Origin: Gemmatimonas sp.
Lineage (GTDB): Bacteria > Gemmatimonadota > Gemmatimonadetes > Gemmatimonadales > Gemmatimonadaceae
Length of the DNA: 64,000 bases
Reading direction: 5' to 3'
Assembly (NCBI RefSeq): GCF_031426495.1
Contig: NZ_JANPLK010000021.1
Coordinates: 1-64,000, forward strand
The position numbers and the translations under genes are program-made. Of this stretch, positions 57,295-64,000 are shown piece after piece (position 1 is the first letter of the stretch; each line of letters begins with the position of its first letter). The notes beneath the pieces were generated by a model. It was not told where the DNA came from. It worked only from the letters and a program-made list of their open reading frames with translations, and ran no database searches.

Positions 57295-57326
57295 GGGGCA
57301 CCGGCGAACGTGCTCGCCGGTGCCCC
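57295..57326. terminator. Stem-loop downstream of trypsin-like gene
   Basis: A perfect 13-bp stem GGGGCACCGGCGA / TCGCCGGTGCCCC with loop ACGTGC, 40 bp beyond the trypsin-like gene stop. There is no T-tract on either strand, so the terminator assignment is tentative. Confidence 0.5.
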
Positions 57327-57366
57327 GTCAGTGCAGCATTACTCGCGGGACCGCGTGCCGCAGCGG

Positions 57367-58944
57367 CTAGCGGCCGGCCGCAGGCTTCACGACCACTTTG
57401 CCGCTGAGCATTGGCGCCGGCGACGCCAACTCATACCAGGCATACTCAGTAGTCTGCCACAATCGCAGGCGCACGGTCTGATCGATCGCCGAGACCCAAA
57501 TCCGGAATTTCATGGGGATCGAGTACTCCCGAATCCTGACGATGCCCTCGCCTTGGTATTCGGCTTCATTGGGCCCGGAGAAAAGCAGATAGCTGTGCGA
57601 GGTGCTCTCCAGCGTGAAATCAGGTGTGCGAGCGCCCACCGCCCCGACGCGCAATGTGGTCTTGCCGCTCGGCACCGATGCTCCTGGCCGATAGTCCGCC
57701 GTGAAGTGCAGCTCGACTTCGTCGTCGTACCGTATGCCCTCGTACACGTATGACGTGCGAACTTTGCCGTTGCCGGCGATGATGCCGCCTCTCGGCTCGT
57801 ACGCCACCAGCTCGTGACATTCGGGCAGATTGGTGTTGCCCGCCGCATCCGTGGCCCGCACGCACACCGTGTGTGAGCCGATGGTCGACGCCGTGAGCAC
57901 CGCGGTCGCCGTTTCACGTGCACTGTCGAACGCGCCATCCTGCGGCGTCATCTTCACCCACGCGCCGCCATCATCAAGACGCACTTCGAGGCGCGCGACG
58001 ACACGGTTACCCGTATTCTCGTCGGTCGCCGACGCCGTCACGAGCGTCGGGGCCCCGACCACCACGACATCGGGATTGACCGTCAGAAAGCCTACACTCT
58101 GGGGTGCCTCGCGGTCGGGAACTCCCCAGATGGACTCCGAGATCCATTGCTGCAGGCGGAACACCGACGTGTGCCCCGAGCCATAACCGCATGGGATTAA
58201 ACCGAAACTGGTCAACCCGACAATCTCGCCGGCCGCGTTGATGGCCGGCCCACCGCTGTCTCCCAAGCACGTGCTGGACTGCGGCGCACTGGCCCAGAAA
58301 TGCGTGCGCGTAATGAGAAAGTCGTACCCGCTTCCGCCAACGGTCAGGCTGGTCTCGCGCAGCACATCGGACGTGAAACCGCTTTCTGTCACTCCGAATC
58401 CTGCCACGCGAACGGTCTCGCCGGCCACGACGTCCGCGTTGGGAAGGCGCCCCGGTGTCACGTTGGCGTCGCTCTGCAACTCCAAGAGCGCCACATCATT
58501 AAACACCGTGGCGAGTCTGAAGCCCGGGTGCGTGAGGATGCGGGTAACGGCGATTGTACGGGCGGCGCTGCTACTGATGTCCCGATCGCCCACAATCACG
58601 AAGGCCCGGCTGGCCTGGACCCCCACCACGCAGTGCGCGGCCGTGACCACCCACCGCGAGGCCAAGACGGAGGCCGTACAGAGGCCTGCGTCGTTCCCAT
58701 TTTCATCTTGAATCCGCAGGCCGACCACAAAGGGCCAGGTCGTCGAGAAATCCTGCGCCGACACCGTCGACCCGTTGACGATGCGGCGGGGGCCGACCGG
58801 CTCGGCGGCCGTGGGAAGCTTCTGATCGTGGCAGCCGAGGACGGCCAGCAGTACGGTCGCGAGCGCGAACTGGCGGCGAACGCTGGCTCGACGTTGAGAA
58901 AAGGGACCCGCGGCGCGTCCGAGCCGCGTAGGAGTGATGTGCAT
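57367..58944 (-). CDS. Trypsin-like S1 serine protease, lipoprotein
   Basis: A 525-aa exported protease. The N-terminus has a long n-region and a lipobox-like LAVLGC (Cys 38). The S1 domain (about 55-290) starts at RRIVNG and carries the complete triad: H104 (TAAHC), D150 (NDVALLEL) and S230 (CLGDSGGP). Its C-terminal half (about 290-525) holds an Ig-like bacterial domain, VTASATDENTG onward, and a beta-rich domain, which may bind substrate or surface. GGAG lies 8 nt before the ATG. It is the last chromosomal gene before the tRNA-Gln repeat. Confidence 0.9.
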   Translation of the reverse strand: MHITPTRLGRAAGPFSQRRASVRRQFALATVLLAVLGCHDQKLPTAAEPVGPRRIVNGSTVSAQDFSTTWPFVVGLRIQDENGNDAGLCTASVLASRWVVTAAHCVVGVQASRAFVIVGDRDISSSAARTIAVTRILTHPGFRLATVFNDVALLELQSDANVTPGRLPNADVVAGETVRVAGFGVTESGFTSDVLRETSLTVGGSGYDFLITRTHFWASAPQSSTCLGDSGGPAINAAGEIVGLTSFGLIPCGYGSGHTSVFRLQQWISESIWGVPDREAPQSVGFLTVNPDVVVVGAPTLVTASATDENTGNRVVARLEVRLDDGGAWVKMTPQDGAFDSARETATAVLTASTIGSHTVCVRATDAAGNTNLPECHELVAYEPRGGIIAGNGKVRTSYVYEGIRYDDEVELHFTADYRPGASVPSGKTTLRVGAVGARTPDFTLESTSHSYLLFSGPNEAEYQGEGIVRIREYSIPMKFRIWVSAIDQTVRLRLWQTTEYAWYELASPAPMLSGKVVVKPAAGR

Positions 58945-59186
58945 GGGCGATGCTCCGAGTCGTCGTGTGGACGGCGCCGTCGCACGACGTCACGACGTCG
59001 ACGACAGGCTTCGTCCGAATGGCTGTGAACAACGACAGGATGGGTCGAACGTGAGCGTTCGGCGTAGCATCCACGTTGCGGGATAGTGCGTGGATGTTGC
59101 CGGGATCGTGGCGATTGGCCGTGCTTCTTCCGGAGGGCGCGTGGGGCACGTGGGGCGCGGGAGTCGATCAACGGCGGAACCGCAAA
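58945..59186. other. Upstream region of the trypsin-like gene (no gene)
   Basis: No convincing gene. It contains clustered ACGACGTC-like words around 58985-59000 and presumably the promoter of the minus-strand protease gene. The tRNA-associated terminator follows at 59187. Confidence 0.4.
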
Positions 59187-59220
59187 AGGGCCACCCCCGA
59201 CGTGAGTCGCGGATGGCCCT
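59187..59220 (-). terminator. Terminator next to the first tRNA-Gln repeat
   Basis: Stem AGGGCCATCC / GGGTGGCCCT on the minus strand (one mismatch), followed by TTTT. It lies just beyond the 3' end of the tRNA-Gln fragment, where a tRNA terminator would be, and is presumably the original chromosomal terminator of that tRNA. Confidence 0.7.
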
Positions 59221-59225
59221 AGACT

Positions 59226-59277
59226 GCTTTGTATTGCCCCTCTAGGAATCGAACCTAGAACCTTCTGAGTCAGAGTC
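59226..59277 (-). repeat. 52-bp direct repeat: 3' half of tRNA-Gln(CTG), att site 1
   Basis: Identical over 52 bp to 62704-62755. The minus strand from 59277 to 59234 reads as a tRNA 3' half: anticodon loop CTCTGAC (anticodon CTG), stem TCAGA, variable loop AGGTT, perfect T arm CTAGG-TTCGATT-CCTAG, acceptor strand AGGGGCA and discriminator A. No D arm or 5' acceptor strand follows, so this is a fragment, as left by an integrase using the tRNA 3' end. Confidence 0.85.
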
Positions 59278-59418
59278 GATCCGCGAGGCGCGCCGGAGCC
59301 GCTTCCTTGCGATTGACGCCAACATGCTTGCCGTTTCGAGCAACTGGCGCGGAGTTGTGGCCAAAAGAGAGCGCTGCCTGCCCCCCTCGTTCTCCGCAGC
59401 TTGCGTATCGTTCCGTGT

Positions 59419-60219
59419 TCAAGACGGCAGGCGGGCAGCGTAATACGAGTCCTGGTCGATGGCGCACAGGCTTTGGAGTCGCTGTCGCACGCTCTCTCTT
59501 ACTGCGATCACGGTGCCCGCAGGCAGGTGGGCCGCCATGAGTTCGTCGGCCATGTCGGCGTCTGCGAGGAGCGCTCGGCACTGTTCGGCGAGGAAACGGC
59601 GCACCGCAAGCGGCGCGGCGCGACCCTCAGTGACAATCGTGGGCCGTGACGCCATCACGCCGATGATGTCCTCCAGGTCATGGCTATCAAAAGGGCTCTC
59701 GCGTCCCCGGTCACTAAACGCCGCCCACTTCAACATCAGGAAGGCGACGGGGCTTGCATGTCGTACGATGCAAGGCGCGTCGCCGTCCTTCTGTCTGAGG
59801 TCGATACGAACGGCGGATTCCACGGCGTACGCATCAGCGACGGCGCCCGTGCCGCCAGGATGTTCCCCGACCGGCACGAGGTCGAACGGGCCACCGCCGT
59901 CCGGCGCGATCCAGCGGTGCATGTGCGTGGTCGCTCCGTGTTCCGGCGGCACCGCCGCCTCGGAGAATCCACGCGCGCGCAGCGCATCACGGAGCGGCCC
60001 TAGCTCTGCGTAGGAGCTCGTGGCGATGACGGCGTCCACATCGTTTGTGGGGCGCACGCGCGGTATTACGTCGTCCGACTGCAGCAGGGGCGCCACGGCT
60101 CCGCCGATGAACACCACACGCTCGCACAGTGCACCGAGCTGCCGCGCGATACGACGAAGGCGGTCGAGCGCGGGCGTACTCCGGCGGGTATATCGCGGAG
60201 GCACTGGCGGGACTGTCAT
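59419..60219 (-). CDS. AbiEii-like nucleotidyltransferase, putative toxin
   Basis: A 266-aa protein with the minimal nucleotidyltransferase signature: FIGGAVAPLL (G39/G40) and NDVDAVI (D60, D62), with a third acidic residue at D113 (PFDLVPV). A helical C-terminal region (about 150-260) follows. The family includes AbiEii/AbiGii toxins, which modify RNA and arrest growth during phage infection, and housekeeping-like paralogues. The ATG overlaps the stop of the upstream regulator (ATGA), the gene order of such pairs. The apparent longer frame upstream of 60219 is not used. Confidence 0.75.
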   Translation of the reverse strand: MTVPPVPPRYTRRSTPALDRLRRIARQLGALCERVVFIGGAVAPLLQSDDVIPRVRPTNDVDAVIATSSYAELGPLRDALRARGFSEAAVPPEHGATTHMHRWIAPDGGGPFDLVPVGEHPGGTGAVADAYAVESAVRIDLRQKDGDAPCIVRHASPVAFLMLKWAAFSDRGRESPFDSHDLEDIIGVMASRPTIVTEGRAAPLAVRRFLAEQCRALLADADMADELMAAHLPAGTVIAVRESVRQRLQSLCAIDQDSYYAARLPS

Positions 60220-60758
60220 ACGGTGGACGGCTGGCTCGGTGACGGCACCTTCAGTACCTCGCGAAGGTAGCGGCGTGCGATGTCCCGCTCGCGCGCGCGC
60301 CCAACGCGCAAGGCGTCGACGGCCGTAAGCAGCGCGTATGTTGCCGGTGCGCGTTTCACGAGTTGGCCAGCCCGTGGGAGCAGCGGGACCAGGGCGCGCC
60401 CTTCCACCGTGCCTTGCGGGTCCTCCCACACGAGGGCATCGGCGGCGTCCATCACGTCGGTGAACACCGGGCCCGAGTGCGCTGTCGGAACGCCGCGGGT
60501 CGGGGTGCCGGCCGCGGCCGGAAACGCGTAGCGCACGCCGTGCTCGAGAAACTCGAGCAATGCGTGCCGGTTCACCGCACCAACCCCTGCACCCGTCGGC
60601 CGCACCAACCCGGCGAGCATCAGCCGCTTCACCGCCGCGTGCGTGGTACTCACGCTCAGCGCGAGATCCTCCGCGAGCGTGCGGAAGTCCGCCCCGGGGC
60701 TCTCGGCCAGCCGCAGCGCGACAACGACGTCCAGGGCATGTAGTGCAGTTATGGTCAT
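60216..60758 (-). CDS. Winged-helix regulator, putative antitoxin
   Basis: A 180-aa protein with a winged helix-turn-helix at its start (DFRTLAEDLALSVSTTHAAVKRLMLAGLV, about 25-53 in outline) and a C-terminal domain containing HGVRYAFPA and GTPTRGVPTAHS, a pattern I associate with regulators paired with nucleotidyltransferases. It is probably the repressor and antitoxin of the coupled NTase gene. A palindrome and a TTGACA box lie upstream on the minus strand. Confidence 0.75.
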   Translation of the reverse strand: MTITALHALDVVVALRLAESPGADFRTLAEDLALSVSTTHAAVKRLMLAGLVRPTGAGVGAVNRHALLEFLEHGVRYAFPAAAGTPTRGVPTAHSGPVFTDVMDAADALVWEDPQGTVEGRALVPLLPRAGQLVKRAPATYALLTAVDALRVGRARERDIARRYLREVLKVPSPSQPSTV

Positions 60759-61050
60759 GACAACCCCATAGTTCTTTGTTCGCGAACTCCGAACAGAAAC
60801 ATGTCAAGTCGTCGTGGGTAGCGCAACGTGGGAGCTGCGGAACCCTTTCACCTACGCGAACACGGGGCAAGGAAGCGCGGCCTTCATTCAACGTGGCCCG
60901 ATTCGGCTTCCTTTTCCAAGGCGCCCCTCTCGTTAAGTTGCCCTCTCGTTGATCCGGCGAGCGTTCCCGCAAACAATCCGACATGCTGGTTTCCGTCCAT
61001 CCGCAGTCGCCATCAATGTCCGAGTGTTCCGCCCAGCTGGTGATGCGGTA
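60759..61050. other. Divergent intergenic region in the cassette
   Basis: No gene seen. Besides the promoter/operator at 60778-60807, CCCTCTCGTT occurs twice with a 16-bp period (60925-60934 and 60941-60950), upstream of the kinase gene. The kinase promoter should also lie here. Confidence 0.4.
60778..60807 (-). promoter_or_regulatory. Candidate promoter/operator of the HTH-NTase pair
   Basis: On the minus strand a perfect -35 box TTGACA (60807-60802) precedes the 10-bp palindrome GTTCGCGAAC (60787-60778), which sits in a wider TGTTC...GAACA dyad. The palindrome lies in the expected -10 region, 20 bp before the regulator start, a usual place for an autorepressor to bind. A clear -10 hexamer is not visible. 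Confidence 0.5.
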
Positions 61051-62574
61051 ATGGCGTCTCAATCCGCCCCGCTTCCGTCGCGTTTCCGGTTTGCCAGCCG
61101 CGACAGCGCGACCGGCACCGATGATCTCGCCGCCTTGCTGCAGTCGCGACTGCTCGTGATCGCGATGGTCATCGGCGTCACCTTTGTGGTGTTCTTCCTG
61201 CTGTTGACGACGCGTATCGGCGCAGTGGACGCCGTCACCGCGACGTCGATGGCGCGCGGACGGATCATCATTGCGTTGGCCGTCCCGCCGAGCCTGGGCT
61301 GCGCGTGGTGGCTGCGGCAGCGAACGCCGCGCTCCATGACGGCCCTGCGGCGCGTCGAGATTGCACTGATCGCCGTCTTTTGCTTCTGCATTGTGCTCTC
61401 GATAGCCGCCGACTTTCCGAGTCTGGTGTTGGCGCTCGACATCGCCCCCGTCGACCTCGGTTTGAGTCAGTCTGTCTGGATGGGGCTCATGATCGTGGCC
61501 TACGGCATGATGGTCCCCAATCGTTGGCAGCGCACGGTGCAAGTCATCGCAATGATCCTCGTGGCCACGGCGCTCGTTGATCTCTGGTGCTTGTGGCAGT
61601 ACCCAATCAGCGCGTCATCGACGGTGGCCTACCTGAGCGCGCAGTGGAGTGCGCTGTTTGGCTTCACTACCTTTGCCGTGTTCGGGGCCTATCGCCTCGA
61701 AGTCGCCAGCAACATCGCGCGCGATGCCCTGAAGCTTGGTCAGTATGTGTTGGTGGAGAAGTTGGGTGCCGGTGGCATGGGGGAAGTGCATCGTGCCGAA
61801 CACCGGCTGCTGCGTCGTCCGTGTGCCGTCAAACTCATTCGCCCGGAGCACGCCGGCGATCCGGAGGCCTTGCGACGGTTCGAGAGGGAAGTGCAGGCCA
61901 CGGCCGCCCTGACGCATCCCAATACCGTCGCCATTTACGACTACGGGATCTCCGACGACGGGACGTTCTACTACGTCATGGAGTATCTGCCCGGGGCCAC
62001 GCTCGAGGAAGTCGTCACGCGGGACGGTCCCATGACGCCTTCGCGCGCCGTGCATGTGCTCCGGCAAGTGGCCGGCGCCCTCCAAGAAGCGCATGAGGCG
62101 GGGCTGACGCATCGCGACATCAAACCCGGCAACGTGATGCTCACCGCGCGCGGTGGACGACGCGACGTCGCGAAGCTGCTCGACTTCGGTCTCGTCACCG
62201 CGCAGGCGACCGGTGCGAGCGGCGGTGAGGGGCAATCCGACGTGACGCTGGCCGGCATGGTGGTGGGCACCCCGGCGTACATGTCCCCAGAGCAATGCGC
62301 TGGTGATGCCCAGCCGGGACCGTCGAGCGACCTGTACAGCCTGGGGGCGTTGGGATTCTTCTTGCTAACCGGCCGCTCTCCGTTTGAAGGGCGGGCCGCA
62401 CTGCAGATGATGATCGCCCACCTGCACGAGCCACCGCCGTCGGCGGCGGCGCTGCAGCCTGCCGTGCCGCCCGCCTTGGACCGCGTGCTGCAGCGCTGTC
62501 TCGCCAAGCAGGCGGCGGACCGGTTCGCGAGTGCGGCCGAACTTGAGGAGGCGCTGGTGAGTGCACTGGCGTAG
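61051..62574 (+). CDS. Polytopic membrane Ser/Thr protein kinase
   Basis: A 507-aa kinase with an unusual order: an N-terminal membrane domain of about six helices (about 33-53, 70-88, 102-120, 140-156, 163-183, 197-215), then a cytoplasmic PknB-type kinase domain (about 230-507). The catalytic residues are present: glycine loop GAGGMGEVH, K261 (CAVKL), HRDIKPGN with D356 and DFG with D378, then GTPAYMSPEQ. Most bacterial kinases carry the membrane part after the kinase. It is cargo of the tRNA-flanked cassette, so it may be part of a defence or signalling module with the HTH-NTase pair. The ribosome binding site is weak; an upstream start is possible. Confidence 0.87.
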   Translation: MASQSAPLPSRFRFASRDSATGTDDLAALLQSRLLVIAMVIGVTFVVFFLLLTTRIGAVDAVTATSMARGRIIIALAVPPSLGCAWWLRQRTPRSMTALRRVEIALIAVFCFCIVLSIAADFPSLVLALDIAPVDLGLSQSVWMGLMIVAYGMMVPNRWQRTVQVIAMILVATALVDLWCLWQYPISASSTVAYLSAQWSALFGFTTFAVFGAYRLEVASNIARDALKLGQYVLVEKLGAGGMGEVHRAEHRLLRRPCAVKLIRPEHAGDPEALRRFEREVQATAALTHPNTVAIYDYGISDDGTFYYVMEYLPGATLEEVVTRDGPMTPSRAVHVLRQVAGALQEAHEAGLTHRDIKPGNVMLTARGGRRDVAKLLDFGLVTAQATGASGGEGQSDVTLAGMVVGTPAYMSPEQCAGDAQPGPSSDLYSLGALGFFLLTGRSPFEGRAALQMMIAHLHEPPPSAAALQPAVPPALDRVLQRCLAKQAADRFASAAELEEALVSALA

Positions 62575-62703
62575 TCACTTTTCCGAGCGCAACACCCGCG
62601 AATGTTCATCCGCACGCGAAACGCTTTGCCAAAAGGGAATTGGGAATCGCCGCACTATGCCCGGAAAACACAAACGCCGCCATCACTCGTAAGTGACGGC
62701 GGC
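62575..62703. other. Short non-coding region after the kinase
   Basis: No gene. It contains the kinase 3' flank and the minus-strand terminator at 62675-62704. Confidence 0.4.
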
Positions 62704-62704
62704 G
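62675..62704 (-). terminator. Terminator next to the second tRNA-Gln repeat
   Basis: A 13-bp stem CGCCGCCATCACT / AGTGACGGCGGCG with one mismatch and loop CGTA. On the minus strand it is followed by TTTGTGTTTT. It lies directly beyond the tRNA fragment's 3' end, like the different terminator at 59187-59220, and could also end kinase transcription on the plus strand. Confidence 0.72.
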
Positions 62705-62755
62705 CTTTGTATTGCCCCTCTAGGAATCGAACCTAGAACCTTCTGAGTCAGAGTC
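62704..62755 (-). repeat. 52-bp direct repeat: 3' half of tRNA-Gln(CTG), att site 2
   Basis: Second copy of the 52-bp repeat. Here the tRNA similarity continues to 62758, so the whole anticodon stem TCTGA/TCAGA is intact. No D arm follows. It abuts the integrase promoter region and is probably the attachment site of the element that continues to the right. Confidence 0.85.
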
Positions 62756-62762
62756 AGACGGT

Positions 62763-62791
62763 TTGCACTCCCGCGCGTTCCCCCGTATACT
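62763..62791 (+). promoter_or_regulatory. Predicted integrase promoter
   Basis: TTGCAC (62763-62768), 17 bp, then TATACT (62786-62791), immediately beside the att repeat. The predicted transcript has a leader of about 108 nt before the integrase ATG. Confidence 0.5.
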
Positions 62792-62888
62792 CTGTAGGTA
62801 CATGCTACAGAGGGGAACAGTACTGTCGCGCTACCTTGGCGCCGCCCCTCGATTCCCGTTCAGGATCTTCCGGTATCATTCCGGAAGA
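62790..62888. promoter_or_regulatory. Three dyads in the integrase leader
   Basis: CTCTGTAG-N7-CTACAGAG (62790-62812), the palindrome ACAGTACTGT (62817-62826) and TCTTCCGG-N7-CCGGAAGA (62866-62888) are all perfect. They could be arm-type or excisionase binding sites, or hairpins regulating integrase expression. Confidence 0.5.
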
Positions 62889-62905
62889 AACCACCGGATC
62901 GCGCC

Positions 62906-64000
62906 ATGCCGAAGCTCTCCCGCGTCAAACTCACCAAACGGACCGTCGACGCCGCGAAGCCCCCGGCGCACGGCGACACGTTCACGTGGGATTGTGAGGT
63001 TCGCGGGTTCGGGCTGCGGGTCTACGCGTCCGGCCGGCGGCTCTTCCTATTTCAATACCAAGCACCGGGGACGGCACAAACGCGGCGCCTCGGCCTCGGC
63101 GAGTATCCCGCCATCACCGCCGAGCAGGCGCGCGAGCTGGCCCAGCGTGCCGCGAGTCAGCTCGCCGACGGGCGCGACCCGAAGGGCGATGACAGCGACG
63201 CGCTGCAGCGCCGGACGATGGCGGACGTATTCCCGGACTACCTCGCGGAGCGCAGCGGCAAGATCGCCCCGCGCACCTATGCCGAGTACGAGCGCACGTG
63301 GGAGAAAGCGCTGGCGCCGACCTTCGGGACCAAGCGTATCGGGGTAATCGACGAGGCTACGATCGCGCGGTGGCATAGCGAACGCCGGGAGACGCCTGTC
63401 GCCGCCAATCGCGCCGTTGACCTGCTCTCGTCCTTCCTCGCATGGGCGGAACGTCGGGGCTACCGCGCCAAGCACAGCAACCCGTGCGAGAACATCGAGC
63501 GGTATGACGAGGTGAAGAAGGGCCGCAGCCTCAGCGTTGCCGAATACCGGGCTTTGGGTGCCGCTCTCGAGAAGGCCGGCACCGTTGGGATCCGACCGGC
63601 AGAGAAGCTGCGAAAGACCGCAACGCGAGCCGAGACCAAGAAACATCGGCCGAAGATGGCGGACCTGCCGCGCCAGCAGAGCCCCGTCATTCTCGCAGCG
63701 CTGCGGTTCTTGGCACTCTCCGGCTGGCGCGAGCAGGAAGCGCTGTCGCTGCGTTGGGACTCGCTCGACCTCGAGCGAGGAGTTGCCGTCCTCACCGACA
63801 CCAAGAGCGGCCGCAGCGAGCGCCCGCTCGGTAAACCGGCGCTGGACGTGATTCGCGAGCAGGCGCCGGTCGAAGGCAATCCGTTTGTGTTCGTTGGCGG
63901 TCGCTCTGGGCAGCACGTTACCGACGTGAAGTACACGTGGGCAGGCGTGAAGGAAGCGGCGAAGCTCGAATCCACCGCGTCGTTCCGACTCCATGACTTA
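62906..64000 (+). CDS. Tyrosine integrase (P4/DUF4102 type), truncated by window end
   Basis: The first 365 codons of a site-specific recombinase; the frame is open to the last base. It has an N-terminal DUF4102 arm-binding domain (about 5-90: LTKRTVDAAKPP, FGLRVYASGRR, RRLGLGEYP), a SAM-like core-binding domain (about 105-200) and the start of the catalytic domain. Visible catalytic residues are R275 (SGWREQEAL), K300 (DTKSGR) and H363 (RLHDL); the second Arg, last His/Trp and Tyr lie beyond the window. A basic insert (about 230-257) precedes the first Arg. This integrase class targets tRNA 3' ends, which matches the adjacent tRNA-Gln repeat. Confidence 0.9.
   Translation, partial: MPKLSRVKLTKRTVDAAKPPAHGDTFTWDCEVRGFGLRVYASGRRLFLFQYQAPGTAQTRRLGLGEYPAITAEQARELAQRAASQLADGRDPKGDDSDALQRRTMADVFPDYLAERSGKIAPRTYAEYERTWEKALAPTFGTKRIGVIDEATIARWHSERRETPVAANRAVDLLSSFLAWAERRGYRAKHSNPCENIERYDEVKKGRSLSVAEYRALGAALEKAGTVGIRPAEKLRKTATRAETKKHRPKMADLPRQQSPVILAALRFLALSGWREQEALSLRWDSLDLERGVAVLTDTKSGRSERPLGKPALDVIREQAPVEGNPFVFVGGRSGQHVTDVKYTWAGVKEAAKLESTASFRLHDL

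Larger units (their letters stand above)
59226..62755. mobile_element. 3.5-kb integrated cassette between tRNA-Gln repeats
   Basis: Bounded by identical 52-bp direct repeats that each contain the tRNA-Gln 3' half. It carries a winged-helix regulator, an AbiEii-like nucleotidyltransferase and a polytopic Ser/Thr kinase, but no recombinase. It could be a passenger moved by the adjacent integrase, or the remnant of an earlier integration at the same tRNA. Confidence 0.7.
62704..64000. mobile_element. Left end of an integrative element (continues past window)
   Basis: Starts at the tRNA-Gln att repeat and contains the 5' part of a tyrosine integrase reading away from it. The remaining cargo, the second boundary and the intact tRNA-Gln gene are expected beyond 64000. 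Confidence 0.7.

Noticed and set aside
59226..59277. Functional tRNA-Gln gene
   Set aside because: Only the 3' half is present; there is no D arm or 5' acceptor strand next to either repeat copy.
60778..60800. LexA (SOS) box upstream of the HTH-NTase pair
   Set aside because: GTTCGCGAAC lacks the spacing of known Gram-positive (CGAAC-N4-GTTCG) or alphaproteobacterial (GTTC-N7-GTTC) LexA sites.
59419..61542. Single 707-aa protein containing the nucleotidyltransferase
   Set aside because: Only the part from 60219 has NTase motifs. The upstream part is antisense or low-complexity and crosses the well-supported HTH gene and kinase gene.

Overview
The window is high-GC bacterial DNA with dense coding on both strands. 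Its gene content suggests a member of the Gemmatimonadota: many secreted M14, S9, S1 and VPS10/Asp-box proteins, an ECF sigma factor paired with a TPR-tailed Ser/Thr kinase, a Gram-negative outer membrane (Omp85/TamB, TolC-RND efflux), and KaiC/KaiB homologues outside the cyanobacteria. This placement is inferred from gene content; no rRNA gene is present to confirm it.

Layout. 1-8.5 kb: a secreted M14 metallopeptidase diverges from a DUF1028 protein and an alkaline-phosphatase-superfamily enzyme, followed by a 1100-residue Asp-box/VPS10-like protein. 8.8-11.7 kb: an ECF sigma factor overlaps a membrane Ser/Thr kinase with C-terminal TPRs. 11.9-19.8 kb: two giant adjacent cytoplasmic-looking proteins (1203 and about 1439 aa) of unknown function, divergent from the sigma/kinase pair. 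19.8-27.9 kb: an efflux locus (tolC-like, lipoprotein adaptor, RND pump, DUF2892, zinc-ribbon thioredoxin), flanked by a His-rich exported protein, an ArsR-family repressor and an OsmC protein. A shared AT-rich operator-like sequence lies in front of both the efflux operon and arsR. 27.9-31.5 kb: amidohydrolase, Tat-exported small subunit and GMC oxidoreductase with ATGA-type overlaps. 31.7-44.2 kb: a DPP-IV-like S9 peptidase, DUF423, TamA-like and TamB proteins, a holin-like/DUF3618 membrane trio and a TSUP transporter. 44.2-51.8 kb, all minus strand: a tandem blue-copper-like protein, GH29 fucosidase, YdjM-like protein, DUF2071, an S9 peptidase, a zinc-ribbon protein and a cysteine-less DksA-like protein. 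52-56.8 kb: small hypotheticals, then an operon kaiC-like, kaiB-like and a PAS histidine kinase with a C-terminal receiver. 57.3-59 kb: a trypsin-like lipoprotein.

The right end is mobile. Two identical 52-bp direct repeats (59226-59277 and 62704-62755) each contain the 3' half of a tRNA-Gln(CTG) on the minus strand. They bracket a 3.5-kb cassette holding a winged-helix regulator translationally coupled to an AbiEii-like nucleotidyltransferase, and a polytopic membrane Ser/Thr kinase. Immediately after the second repeat a tyrosine integrase begins and runs off the window end. The arrangement looks like tandem integrations at one tRNA gene, with the intact tRNA expected beyond 64000.

The strongest candidates for undescribed biology are the giant-protein pair, the efflux/thiol locus under a predicted shared operator, the Kai-like operon, and the integrase-less cassette between tRNA repeats. 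All names rest on motif reading; no database search was possible.
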